From Alloyangia pacifica (GTDB lineage Bacteria; Pseudomonadota; Alphaproteobacteria; Rhodobacterales; Rhodobacteraceae): DNA of 64,000 nucleotides. The position numbers and the translations under genes were made by a program. The stretch spans positions 248,001-312,000 of the forward strand of contig NZ_JAIVKX010000004.1 of assembly GCF_020524285.1 (NCBI RefSeq), given 5' to 3'. Of this stretch, positions 37,437 to 45,839 are shown piece after piece (the first letter of the stretch is position 1; each line of letters begins with the position of its first letter). The notes below the pieces were generated by a model. The model did not search any database and was not told the DNA's origin. It was given only the letters and a program-made list of their open reading frames with translations.

Positions 37437-38248
37437 CAGGGGCCGGCCTGCTCCAGCCGCCCGCCCTGGCGCACCATGCGCACCGAGGTCGCCTTGCCGG
37501 TGCGGTCGTCGGTCTCGACCAGCACGCCCGAGAGCGTCGCCTCGCCGAGCGCCGGCTGGAATCGGGTCTTGCCCATGCCGGTGACGAAACGGCGCATGGG
37601 CTCGGCCTTTTCCATGCCGATCACCGAGTTGTAGTCGCCGCACATGCCGGCATCGGTCAGGTAGCCGGTGCCGCCCGGCAGGATCTGCGCGTCGCCGGTG
37701 GGCACATGGGTGTGGGTGCCGACGACGAGGCTGGCGCGCCCGTCGCAGAAATGCCCCATGCCCATCTTCTCCGAGGTGGCCTCGCAATGCATGTCGACGA
37801 GGATCATCTGCGCCTGCCCGCCCAGCGGATGGCGCCGCAGCACCTCGTCCACCGCCGAGAAGGGATCGGCGAAGGCGCGCTTCATGAAGACCTGCCCCAG
37901 CACCTGCAGCACCAGCACCTTGCGCCCGCGGCGGTCGGTGAAGAGCGCGGCGCCCCGGCCCGGCGCCTGCTTCGCGAAGTTCAGCGGCCGGATGATGCGC
38001 GGCTCGCTCTCGATGAAGGTGAGCATTTCCTTCTGGTCGAAGGCGTGGTCGCCCAGCGTCACCACGTCGGCCCCGGCCTCGAGAATCAGCTTGGCATGGG
38101 CGCCGGTGAGCCCGGTGCCGCTCGAGGCGTTCTCGCCGTTCACCACGACGAAATCGAGTTTCCAGTCTTCGCGCAGGCGGGGCAGGGTTTCGGCGATGGC
38201 GGCCCGCCCGGCGCGGCCCATCACGTCCCCAAGAAAGAGTGTTCTCAT
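37436..38248 (-). CDS. TIGR00282 family metallophosphoesterase (YmdB-like)
   Basis: A 270-residue calcineurin-like phosphoesterase of the YmdB/TIGR00282 group. Metal ligands are visible in FLGDVMGRAGR at residues 5-15, VNGENASSGTG near 38, GDHAFDQ near 66, and DMHCEATSEK and GTHTHVPTGD further on. YmdB of Bacillus hydrolyses 2',3'-cyclic nucleotides and affects biofilm behaviour. Coupling to a DMT exporter gene is shown by the overlapping stop/start. Confidence 0.93.
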   Translation of the reverse strand: MRTLFLGDVMGRAGRAAIAETLPRLREDWKLDFVVVNGENASSGTGLTGAHAKLILEAGADVVTLGDHAFDQKEMLTFIESEPRIIRPLNFAKQAPGRGAALFTDRRGRKVLVLQVLGQVFMKRAFADPFSAVDEVLRRHPLGGQAQMILVDMHCEATSEKMGMGHFCDGRASLVVGTHTHVPTGDAQILPGGTGYLTDAGMCGDYNSVIGMEKAEPMRRFVTGMGKTRFQPALGEATLSGVLVETDDRTGKATSVRMVRQGGRLEQAGP

Positions 38249-38327
38249 GTGAGCATGGGTACGCGCGGCGGGCGGGAAAGCAAAGCCCCTTTTGAGCGCG
38301 GCGCCCTGCCCCGGCGACGCACCGGCG

Positions 38328-38377
38328 GCACGCCTGGGACCGCCTCCGGCGGGCGTATTTGGAAAGAGAAGAAGGGA
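38328..38377 (+). repeat. Intergenic repeat copy
   Basis: The core GGCGTATTTGGAAAGAGAAG is preceded by CGCCTCCGGCGGGCG. The 25 bases at 38352-38376 are identical to 15100-15124. It sits between the phosphoesterase promoter side and the 3' end of the VCBS-like gene. Confidence 0.8.
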
Positions 38378-38389
38378 ACCGCCCCTGCG

Positions 38390-39112
38390 CTAGCGGCAGC
38401 GCAGCGCCGCCTCGGACCCGGCCTGCGACCACGGGCCAAGATCCTGCAGTGCGATCTCTGCCCCGCGCAGCCGTGCCGAGACCAGCCGCGAGAAAGAGCC
38501 GTCGGCCAGCACCATCTCGGGGCCCGCGCCGCAGTCGCGCAGGCCGCCCGAGATGAAATCCCAGCCAATGCGGTGGTTGGTCAGACCCGGCCGCGCCGCG
38601 ACCTCGCGCAATTGCGGATCGCCGGGACGGTAGCGCACCACGCGCAGGGTCTTTGCCAGATGCGGGCGGTCGACATAGGCCAACTCCAGCGCGCCATCGT
38701 CGTCGAGATCGGCGCCGCCCAGCGGGGCGAGCCAGCGGTAACGCTGGCCGATGAAACCGGTCGCGGCGAGCAGGCCCGCGTGGGTGTAGAGCGCCAGCCG
38801 GGCGCCTTTCGAAAGATCGCTCTCGACCACCAGCGCGGCCCAGCCACCCTCGGGCAGCGGCACGACGCGCGGGGCGATGTCCTCGAAGACGCGGGTGTCC
38901 GGCAGGCGCAGGAGCACCGGGCCTTGGGGACCGTCGAGCCGCAGCGCGCCCCATTCCACCGCATCCCCGAGCACGCCGTGATCGTAGCGGGTGGTGGGCT
39001 CGGCATAGCTGGCGGCGGGGGATGTCTCGGCGCGGGCAACGCCGAAAGAAGGGCTCAGCGCCAGCCCCGGGACGATCCACAGGGCCAGCGCCGCAGCACA
39101 CGCGCGGATCAG
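38390..39112 (-). CDS. Secreted FG-GAP/VCBS-like protein, start codon unclear
   Basis: A protein of about 240 residues, with a hydrophobic N-terminal segment that looks like a signal peptide, and a beta-propeller-like body containing the calcium-loop pattern ADLDDDGALELAYVD. No ATG, GTG or TTG stands at a sensible position: the only in-frame candidates near the signal peptide are CTG 39112 and CTG 39142, the latter overlapping the ferredoxin stop as CTGA. The reported start is therefore provisional. It lies directly downstream of the ferredoxin gene. Confidence 0.7.
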   Translation of the reverse strand: MIRACAAALALWIVPGLALSPSFGVARAETSPAASYAEPTTRYDHGVLGDAVEWGALRLDGPQGPVLLRLPDTRVFEDIAPRVVPLPEGGWAALVVESDLSKGARLALYTHAGLLAATGFIGQRYRWLAPLGGADLDDDGALELAYVDRPHLAKTLRVVRYRPGDPQLREVAARPGLTNHRIGWDFISGGLRDCGAGPEMVLADGSFSRLVSARLRGAEIALQDLGPWSQAGSEAALRCR

Positions 39113-39138
39113 CTCGCGCGGGGATCCGGGCGCGCGGC

Positions 39139-39483
<345 letters not shown>

Positions 39484-39658
39484 TCAGGGCGCGTTGTAGC
39501 CTTCGTCGTGGGGGCGGGTCCAGAGGCCAGCACTGTGCTTTCCGTGCCGAAAGCAAAGCCCGCGCCCTGCAGATCATCCGGCAGGCAGCGCCCCGCCCTT
39601 CCCCGGTTCCGCGGCACTTGCTAGGGTCCGCCGCAAAAGACGACTTGAGACCCGAGCC

Positions 39659-40198
39659 ATGCCCCTCTCCCTGCCCCGCGCCCGCCTATCTCGTGCCTGC
39701 CTGCCCGCCCTGCTTGCAGGGCTCGCCGCCTGCACCGCGCCGCAGGCGCCAGGCGAGCAGGCGCCCCTGCCCCCCGAGCGCGCCGCGGACGGCAGCTGCT
39801 GGGCCCGGGAACACATCCCGGCGGTCTACGAGCAGGTGCAGGGCGAGGTGCTGGTGGTCCAGGCCGAGATCGCCGAGGACGGCACGGTGCTGCGCGCGCC
39901 GATCTATCGCCGCACCAAGGTGCCCAAGCTGGTGCGCCCGCGCGGCGAGATGCGCTTCGAAGCCCCCTGCCCGGCGCAGACGACCCCCGAATTCATTGCC
40001 TCGGTGCAGCGTGCGCTGGCCGCGCGCGGCGAGTTTTCGGGCGCGGTGACCGGAGAGATGGACGCCCCGACCCGTGCCGCGGTGCGCCGCTACCAAGCGG
40101 CGCGCGGGCTCGACAGCGGGCAGATCTCGCTCGAGACCGCGCGGGCGCTCGGCCTCGTTGCCGTGGACCTCTCGGAGCTTGAGGATTCGGCCACTTAG
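39659..40198 (+). CDS. Peptidoglycan-binding-domain lipoprotein
   Basis: A 179-residue predicted lipoprotein with lipobox LAAC (Cys25). The C-terminal 60 residues are a PG_binding_1 domain (SVQRALAARGEFSGAVTGEMDAPTRAAVRRYQAARGL), which binds peptidoglycan. The middle part has a paired-Cys segment of unknown fold. It is followed, 261 bases later, by a CHAP-domain lipoprotein gene, which suggests related cell-wall roles. Confidence 0.88.
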   Translation: MPLSLPRARLSRACLPALLAGLAACTAPQAPGEQAPLPPERAADGSCWAREHIPAVYEQVQGEVLVVQAEIAEDGTVLRAPIYRRTKVPKLVRPRGEMRFEAPCPAQTTPEFIASVQRALAARGEFSGAVTGEMDAPTRAAVRRYQAARGLDSGQISLETARALGLVAVDLSELEDSAT

Positions 40199-40459
40199 CG
40201 CGGAATGAGGATCGCCTGACCGCACAAGCGAGAGATCGCCGCCGGTTTCGCCAAGAGGAAATGCCGAATTTTTAGTCACTTGCCGACGTTTATGGATGCG
40301 AATTCCGGAACGTAAAGAGAACAAGTAAGCGGAAATCCGCCGGTTCCAAAACAGTCACCATTTCTTCGATTTTTTGAAAGCGCCGTGTTAACCATTCTTC
40401 TCCCGAGGCCGCCGCGGGAACAGTGGCGCCGAGCAGAACAACAAGATTTCGAGGGACAC

Positions 40460-41014
40460 ATGCGCGTGGAAAACGCCACCCTGAAGTCGCGGGCCATGCC
40501 GGTCGCCTGCGCGCTTCTTCTGATGATCACCGCCGCCTGCTCCAGCACGCCCGAGATCCAGCGCCTGTCTGATCTCGAGCTGAGCCCGGACCGCCAGGAG
40601 CTTGCCCTGCGCGAAGCGCAAAAGCTGCAATCCAAGGGCCAGCGGGTCTGGTGCGTGCCCTACGCGCGCAATCTCAGCGGCATCAACATCCGCGGCAATG
40701 CCGAGACCTGGTGGGGCCAGGCCAAGGATCTCTACCAGCGCGGCAAGCAGCCGGCGATCGGCGCGGTCATGGCGTTCAGCAAGACCTCGCGCCTGCCGAT
40801 GGGCCATGTTGCGGTGGTCTCGGAGGTGGTGTCGCCGCGCGAGGTGATGGTCGATCACGCCAACTGGCACCGCAATCAGGTCTCGCTGAAGATGGCGGTG
40901 GTCGATGTCTCGCCGCGCAACGACTGGTCCGAGGTCCGGCTCGAGAGCAACCCCGGCGCGCTCGGCAGCATCTACCCGGTGACCGGCTTCATCTACCCCA
41001 GCCGGCTGAACTGA
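40460..41014 (+). CDS. CHAP-domain lipoprotein
   Basis: A 184-residue protein with a signal peptide and a probable lipidated Cys27 (ITAAC, an imperfect lipobox). A CHAP amidase/endopeptidase domain follows: catalytic Cys65 in RVWCVPYAR, His116 in MGHVAVV, and VDHANWH near 131-137. CHAP enzymes cut peptidoglycan peptides or similar amides. ATG 40460 is preferred because the 25 upstream codons do not form a signal peptide. A terminator follows a short tandem repeat. Confidence 0.88.
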   Translation: MRVENATLKSRAMPVACALLLMITAACSSTPEIQRLSDLELSPDRQELALREAQKLQSKGQRVWCVPYARNLSGINIRGNAETWWGQAKDLYQRGKQPAIGAVMAFSKTSRLPMGHVAVVSEVVSPREVMVDHANWHRNQVSLKMAVVDVSPRNDWSEVRLESNPGALGSIYPVTGFIYPSRLN

Positions 41015-41030
41015 GCTCTCTCGACCTTTC

Positions 41031-41079
41031 CCGAAATGACGAACGTTCCGAAATGACGAACGTTCCGAAATGACGAACG
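41031..41079. repeat. Tandem 17-bp repeat
   Basis: Two exact copies and one 15-base partial copy of CCGAAATGACGAACGTT lie directly after the CHAP gene and before its terminator. The junctions create GAACGTTC palindromes. Confidence 0.85.
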
Positions 41080-41112
41080 GCGCGGCCCAAGGGACCGCGC
41101 CGCGTTGTTTTC
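41078..41112 (+). terminator. Terminator after the CHAP gene
   Basis: The stem GGCGCGG/CCGCGCC with a nine-base loop is followed by GCGTTGTTTT on the plus strand. Confidence 0.75.
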
Positions 41113-41151
41113 GGGGGATGCGCCGCCCCCGTGGGGGCGATGCACCAGACC

Positions 41152-41991
41152 TCAGTCGTCAGCCACGCAGAGCTGCTTCTGGGTGCCGAGCCCTTCGATG
41201 CCCAGCTCGACCGTGTCGCCTGCCTTCAGGTAGCGCGGCGGCTTGAAGCCGAGACCGACGCCCGGAGGCGTGCCGGTGGAGATGATGTCGCCCGGCTCCA
41301 GCGTGAAGAACTGCGACAGGTAGGAGACGAGGAAGGGCACGCGGTAGACCATGGTGGCGGTCGAGCCGTCCTGCACGCGCTCGCCGTTCACCTCGAGCCA
41401 CATGCCGAGGTTGTCGAAATCGCCCACTTCGTCGGGGGTCACCAGCCAGGGGCCGGTCGGGCCGAAGTTGTCCGAGGACTTGCCCTTCACCCACTGGCCC
41501 GCGCGCTCGGCCTGAAACTCGCGCTCCGACACGTCGTTGATCAGGCAGAAGCCCGCGACGTGGTCCATCGCATCCTCTTCCTTGACGTATTTCGCGGTCT
41601 TGCCGATGACGAAGCCGAGTTCGACCTCCCAGTCAGTCTTGACCGAATTGCGCGGGATGATGATCGGGTCGTTCGGGCCGCAGATCGCCGAGGTGAACTT
41701 GGCGAAGATCACCGGCTCCGGCGGCACGTCCATGCCGCTCTCGGCGGCGTGGTCGGCGTAGTTGAGGCCGATGCAGATGAACTTGCGGGTGCCGCCGACG
41801 CAGGCGCCAAAGCGCGGTTCGCCCTCGACCAGCGGCAGCGAGGCCGGGTCGATCGACTTCAGCGTGTCGAGGTCGGTCAGCACACCGCCCGCGATGTCCG
41901 AGACGTGGCCCGAGAGGTCGCGCAGCTTGCCGTCGGCGTCGATGAGGCCGGGTTTCTCGGCGCCGCGTGCGCCGTAACGTGCGAGTTTCAT
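41152..41991 (-). CDS. Fumarylacetoacetate hydrolase family, likely diketo-deoxy-sugar-acid hydrolase
   Basis: A 279-residue FAH-fold enzyme. Conserved segments are FICIGLNYADHAAE near 70, EPVIFAKFTSAICGP near 90, the metal-binding acidic cluster in DWEVELGFVIGK near 120, and GDIISTGTPPGVG near 235. In this operon the likely substrate is 2,4-diketo-3-deoxy-L-fuconate (or the rhamnonate equivalent), split to pyruvate and L-lactate. It is the last gene of the five-gene unit, 20 bases after the SDR gene. Confidence 0.88.
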   Translation of the reverse strand: MKLARYGARGAEKPGLIDADGKLRDLSGHVSDIAGGVLTDLDTLKSIDPASLPLVEGEPRFGACVGGTRKFICIGLNYADHAAESGMDVPPEPVIFAKFTSAICGPNDPIIIPRNSVKTDWEVELGFVIGKTAKYVKEEDAMDHVAGFCLINDVSEREFQAERAGQWVKGKSSDNFGPTGPWLVTPDEVGDFDNLGMWLEVNGERVQDGSTATMVYRVPFLVSYLSQFFTLEPGDIISTGTPPGVGLGFKPPRYLKAGDTVELGIEGLGTQKQLCVADD

Positions 41992-42011
41992 GGGGAGTTC
42001 CTTCTGAAGTC

Positions 42012-42758
42012 TTAGGTGGTCCAGCCGCCGTCGATGACGTGGGCCTGACCGGTGGTGAAACCGGATTCGTCGGAAGCGAGATAGGCGACCAGCGCGGCCA
42101 CCTCGTTCGGGTCGCCCACCCGGCCCATCGGCTGGCGGCCGATGAAGGCCTTGAGCGCGCCCTCGTAGTCGCCGGTGTCGCGCAGGCGCTGGTGCAGCGA
42201 GGGGCTGTCGACCGTGCCCGGGCAGATGGCGTTGCAGCGGATGCCCTGGGTCACGTAGTCGGCGGCAACCCCCTTGGTCAGCCCGACGACCGCGGCCTTC
42301 GAGGCCGAGTAGACCAGACGGTTGACCGGCCCGGTGATCGGCCCCGCGACCGAGGACATGTTGATGATCGAGCCGCCGCCGCGCTCCAGCATCCCGGGCA
42401 GGAAGGCGCGGATCATGCGGAACTGCGCCTTGGCGTTGAGATCGAAGGCGAAATCCCATTCATCCTCGGTGGCTTCGAGAAGCGTGCCGGCGTGCACGAT
42501 GCCGGCGCAGTTGAACAGCACGTCGACCGGGCCGACCTCTTCGGCAAAAGCCGAAATGGCTGCGCCGTCGAGCACGTTCAGCGCCTTCGCGGTGATGCCC
42601 TCGATCTTGCCGAGCTCTTCCAGCGCCGCCTCGTTGATGTCGGTGGCGATGACCTCGGCGCCCTCGGCGGCGAAACGCTCCGCCGTGGCCCGTCCGATCC
42701 CCTGCCCGGCGGCGGTGATCACCGCTTTCTTGCCGGCAAGTCTTTGTTCCAGGTTCAT
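42012..42758 (-). CDS. SDR dehydrogenase, likely 2-keto-3-deoxy-L-fuconate dehydrogenase
   Basis: A 248-residue classical short-chain dehydrogenase. The cofactor motif TAAGQGIGRATAERF is near residues 15-29, NCAGIVHAG near 83, the catalytic Ser in MSSVAG near 133, and YSASKAAVVG near 147 (YxxxK). It likely oxidises 2-keto-3-deoxy-L-fuconate before FAH cleavage. A strong AAGGAGGAAGA ribosome site precedes ATG 42758, which decides the start over an ATG seven codons upstream. Confidence 0.9.
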   Translation of the reverse strand: MNLEQRLAGKKAVITAAGQGIGRATAERFAAEGAEVIATDINEAALEELGKIEGITAKALNVLDGAAISAFAEEVGPVDVLFNCAGIVHAGTLLEATEDEWDFAFDLNAKAQFRMIRAFLPGMLERGGGSIINMSSVAGPITGPVNRLVYSASKAAVVGLTKGVAADYVTQGIRCNAICPGTVDSPSLHQRLRDTGDYEGALKAFIGRQPMGRVGDPNEVAALVAYLASDESGFTTGQAHVIDGGWTT

Positions 42759-42786
42759 TCTTCCTCCTTGATCCCTCATGCGTGCA

Positions 42787-43977
42787 TCACGCGGCCGGCA
42801 GACAGGCCGGACCGATCGGCTCGAAGCTCTTGTAGGTCAGGATAAACTCCCGATGCCCAAGAGCCTCGGATTTGGTCAAAGCGCCTCCTGCCACCGCGAC
42901 CACGAGATCGCGGATCTCGCGGCCCACCTCCTCGATGCTGCGCTTCCCTTCTATGATGTCGCCGGCGTTGACGTCCATGTCCTCGGCGAGGTTTCTGTAA
43001 GTCTGCGGGTTCGCGCAGATCTTGATGACCGGAGAAATGGCGGAGCCGACCACAGAGCCGCGCCCGGTGACGAAAAGCGACAGATGCGCGCCGCTGGCGA
43101 TCATCTCGACGATTTCGGCATTGTCCGAAATGTTCGGGAAGCCGAAGCGGACGTCGCCGTCGGGCACCACGTCCATCAGGTAGAGCCCGCCGCGCGGCGG
43201 CACGTCGCCGGGCTTGATCAGCCCGGAGATCGGGCTGTCGCCGGATTTGACGTAGGCGCCGAGGCTCTTTTCCTCGATGGTCGACAGCCCGCCCGCAGCA
43301 TTGCCCGCGGCGAAGCTGCCGTAGCCCAGGGTGGCGTAGTAGCGCTCGGCCTTCTGCACGCTGTCGCGCAGCGCCCGGCCCAGTTCGGGGGTCACCGCGC
43401 GCGCGGCCATGATCTCCTCGCAGCCGATGAGCTCGCCGGTCTCCTCGAAGATGCAGGCGGCCCCCTCCCCCACCAGTAGGTCAAAGGCCTTGCCCGCCGC
43501 CGGATTGCCGGAGATGCCCGAGGTGCCGTCGGAGCCGCCGCAGACCGTGCCGATCACCAGTTCGTCCACGCCCATCCGCGCCCGCGGCACCTCGGCGACC
43601 TCTGCCAGCGCGCCGCGCACCCAGTCGCGGCCCATCTGCACGGTCGAGGCGGTGCCCCCGGCCTTCTGGATCACCAGCGTCTTCACCGGGCGGCCCGAGG
43701 CCGAGACGGCCTCGGAGGCGCGCACCTTGTCGAAGCTCTCGCAGCCGAGGCTGACGAAGAGCACCGCGCCGACGTTGGGATGTGTGCAGAGCCGGTCCAT
43801 CATTCGCGCCGCGTACTCATTGGGGTAGCAGCCCGGGAAGCCGATCAGTTGCACGTCTTCTTCGGGAAAACCCGAAACGATCTTCGAGGCCACGAAATGC
43901 GCGCATTCCACCAGGTAGGCGACGATCACCGTATTGCGGATGCCTTTGCGCCCGTCCTGCCGCAGCCAGCCGTTCAT
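42787..43977 (-). CDS. UxaA family sugar-acid dehydratase, large subunit
   Basis: A 396-residue protein matching the C-terminal catalytic part of altronate/galactarate dehydratases (UxaA/GarD). It shows RKGIRNTVIVAYLVECAHF near residue 10, GFPGCYPNEYA near 45, GTVCGGSDGTSGISGNPAAG near 143, and CEEI near 187. These enzymes dehydrate sugar acids using Fe2+. In this operon it is probably the L-fuconate (or L-rhamnonate) dehydratase. It overlaps the small-subunit gene by four bases and precedes the SDR gene by 28. Confidence 0.9.
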   Translation of the reverse strand: MNGWLRQDGRKGIRNTVIVAYLVECAHFVASKIVSGFPEEDVQLIGFPGCYPNEYAARMMDRLCTHPNVGAVLFVSLGCESFDKVRASEAVSASGRPVKTLVIQKAGGTASTVQMGRDWVRGALAEVAEVPRARMGVDELVIGTVCGGSDGTSGISGNPAAGKAFDLLVGEGAACIFEETGELIGCEEIMAARAVTPELGRALRDSVQKAERYYATLGYGSFAAGNAAGGLSTIEEKSLGAYVKSGDSPISGLIKPGDVPPRGGLYLMDVVPDGDVRFGFPNISDNAEIVEMIASGAHLSLFVTGRGSVVGSAISPVIKICANPQTYRNLAEDMDVNAGDIIEGKRSIEEVGREIRDLVVAVAGGALTKSEALGHREFILTYKSFEPIGPACLPAA

Positions 43978-44321
43978 TGCGCCACCCCCGCCGAAAGACC
44001 GTCGGCGTCCTGCAGCATATGCGTCGGCGTATAGGCCGAGCGGATGTTGTGCACGTGCACATGCGCGCCCGCCGGGATGGCCTCGGTCGCGATGCCGATG
44101 GGCATGCCGTATTTCAGGATGCGATCTCCGGCTGCGATGTCGTGGCGCGCGATCTTATGGGCCAGCGGGATTGGCCGCGCGAGCATCACCGCCCCGCCCT
44201 CGAGCGGCACCTCGGTACCTTCGGGGGCCCTTTCGCGGGCGACCAGCACATTGTCCGAGGGGCTGAGCAGCAGAAAGGGGCCGCGCATGGCGCTACCCGG
44301 CTTCGGGGCGGTGTCAGTCAT
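43974..44321 (-). CDS. UxaA family dehydratase, small subunit (SAF domain)
   Basis: A 115-residue protein with the SAF domain that forms the N-terminal part of UxaA: LLSPSDNVLVARERAPEGTEV near 17, IPLAHKIARHDIAAGDRILKYGMPIG near 50-75, and HVHVHNIRSAY near 87. The domain positions the substrate for the large subunit. The split into two genes resembles SuyA/SuyB-type and archaeal arrangements. ATGA overlaps join it to the large subunit, and it overlaps the mutarotase gene by eight bases. Confidence 0.9.
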   Translation of the reverse strand: MTDTAPKPGSAMRGPFLLLSPSDNVLVARERAPEGTEVPLEGGAVMLARPIPLAHKIARHDIAAGDRILKYGMPIGIATEAIPAGAHVHVHNIRSAYTPTHMLQDADGLSAGVAQ

Positions 44322-44649
44322 GGTGAAAGACCTCCTGGGCCTCGGCCCACCACTCGCCCTCCTGCCGGGTGTCGAGCGGGCGCTGCAGCGGCATGCAATG
44401 CGACCACCAGTCCTGCGTCACCGGGTCCGCCGCCATCTTCGCCATATCCGCCTCGAAGGCGCTTCCGATATACTCGAAATAGGCGAAGAGCAAGTTCTCC
44501 GGCTCCTTGAGGAAGATCGAGTAGTTGCGGATGTTGCAGGCGGAAATCATCTCGAGCACCTGCGGCCAGACGGCGGCGTGCAGGCGCTTGTACTCGGCGA
44601 TCCCCTCGGGATCGACGGCAATGATCTGGCCGTGGCGTTGGACGGTCAT
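44314..44649 (-). CDS. L-rhamnose/L-fucose mutarotase
   Basis: A 111-residue protein of the RhaM (rhaU) dimeric alpha-beta-barrel family. It has YKRLHAAVWPQVLEMI near residue 20 with its conserved His, the IRNYSIFL strand, and the C-terminal WWSHC and WWAEAQEVFHHD segments. It interconverts anomers of a 6-deoxy sugar, L-rhamnose or L-fucose. It is the first gene of the operon, which makes a 6-deoxyhexose the probable substrate. No dehydrogenase, lactonase or transporter for the sugar is in the window. Confidence 0.9.
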   Translation of the reverse strand: MTVQRHGQIIAVDPEGIAEYKRLHAAVWPQVLEMISACNIRNYSIFLKEPENLLFAYFEYIGSAFEADMAKMAADPVTQDWWSHCMPLQRPLDTRQEGEWWAEAQEVFHHD

Positions 44650-44823
44650 GTCGGCTCCTGTGGGTAGCGCGGGCAGCGCGGGGAAGGCAGCGTCCGACCC
44701 TCGCTACGCTCGGCGTTATTCATATCCGGATGCATCATTTATATCTAAACACCACTGGCCGAACCTGTCAATTCGGGGCACTCCGGAATGTTGGCGCTCA
44801 CAAAGGCAGATGTCGCGATGCGG

Positions 44824-44876
44824 CGGGCCGGGGATGCCTCCGGCGGGGATATTTGGGCCTGGAAGAAGGGCGGAGG
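44824..44876 (+). repeat. Intergenic repeat copy (diverged)
   Basis: GCCTCCGGCGGGGATATTTG is followed by GGCCTGGAAGAAGGG. It matches the copies at 15058 and 38328 in layout, with several changes in the core. Confidence 0.65.
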
Positions 44877-44925
44877 TGGCGCGTCGGCCCGAGGCCGTGC
44901 CTCGCGGGATCGGCGCTGCAGGCAC

Positions 44926-44955
44926 GAAAAAGCGCCCCGGCATCGCGGGGCGCTT
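44926..44955 (-). terminator. Terminator after the thioesterase gene
   Basis: A 10-bp stem AAGCGCCCCG/CGGGGCGCTT with a six-base loop is followed on the minus strand by TTTTTCG. Confidence 0.88.
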
Positions 44956-44997
44956 GATGGAGATCGCTTGGGCTTGTGTCCCCGTGGGGACAGCGTG

Positions 44998-45483
44998 TCA
45001 GCCCTCGGCGGCCTTGCGCATCTCCTCGCCGAACTGAACCCGCAGCTTCTTGCGGATCGCCGCGGCGCGGTGGCGCTTCTTCTCGAGCTCCGTGGTCACC
45101 TCGAGATCCGGCACCTCGGCGGGCCGTCCTTCGTCATCCACCGCGACCATGGTGAAATAGCACGAGTTGGTGTGCCGGCGGGTGCGCTTGCGGATGTCCT
45201 CTGCCTCGACGCGGATGCCGATCTCCATCGAGGTGCGGCCCGCGTGGTTCACCCGCGCGCGGAAGGTCACCAGCTCGCCCACGTTGATCGGCTGCTTGAA
45301 GGTCACCTGGTCCACGGAAAGCGTCACCGCGTAGCGCCCGGAAAACCGCGAGGCACAGGAAAAGGCCACCCGGTCGAGCAGGTTGAGCAGCGCGCCGCCG
45401 TGCACCTTGCCGCTGAAATTGGCCATATCCGGCGTCATCAGCACGGTCATCTCGAGTTCGCGGGGATCCATGGCTTGCTCCAT
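44998..45483 (-). CDS. Hotdog-fold acyl-CoA thioesterase
   Basis: A 161-residue YciA/BFIT-type thioesterase. The hotdog helix segment MANFSGKVHGGALLNLLDRVAF near residues 19-40 contains the active-site region, and VDQVTFKQPINVGELV and TNSCYFTMVAVD follow. It hydrolyses acyl-CoA esters, probably of varied length. ATG 45483 is chosen; ATG 45471 is also possible. It is monocistronic with its own terminator. Confidence 0.9.
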   Translation of the reverse strand: MEQAMDPRELEMTVLMTPDMANFSGKVHGGALLNLLDRVAFSCASRFSGRYAVTLSVDQVTFKQPINVGELVTFRARVNHAGRTSMEIGIRVEAEDIRKRTRRHTNSCYFTMVAVDDEGRPAEVPDLEVTTELEKKRHRAAAIRKKLRVQFGEEMRKAAEG

Positions 45484-45839
45484 CACTGGCCTTGTTGTCC
45501 GAAGCTCAGCGCTAGCACAGCGCCGGGACCGGATGCCGCAACATTCGAACGGACCACGGCGGATTCCGGCGTGCACGGGCATCCGCGCATCGCAGTGCAC
45601 TTTTAGCGGGTGCCCCCTATGGGCATTCTCGCCAAGGGTAGCGGCGGTGCGGGTCGCCGGCCCTCGTCGCGCCCCGAGAGGCCGAAACAGTGGCCTTTTG
45701 GCCACCGCCGGGAAACCCCACACATTCCCCCCGGCTTATCCACGTGGACGCTACGTAAACCTCGGGATGACTCGGTTGAGCGGCGCGCTTCGGATCGCCA
45801 TCCTCGGCACTTCAGACATCACCGCAAAAGGAGTGCCTC
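45484..45839. other. Intergenic region between the thioesterase and receiver genes
   Basis: A 356-base gap between divergent genes. It contains a short perfect palindrome TGGCCTTTTGGCCA-like element near 45690 (imperfect at the centre). I see no RNA gene or real coding sequence; the rest is presumed promoter region. Confidence 0.4.

Larger units (their letters stand above)
44650..44997. other. Intergenic region upstream of the deoxy-sugar operon
   Basis: This 348-base gap carries the promoter side of the deoxy-sugar operon (its right flank is AT-rich around 44715-44750), one intergenic repeat copy (44824-44876), the thioesterase terminator (44926-44955) and the palindrome TGTCCCCGTGGGGACA at 44977-44992. 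Confidence 0.5.

Noticed and set aside
36492-39101. Very long minus-strand frame suggesting a fusion of the DMT exporter with upstream genes
   Set aside because: Only the last 314 codons look like protein; the upstream part overlaps the phosphoesterase and VCBS genes out of frame.
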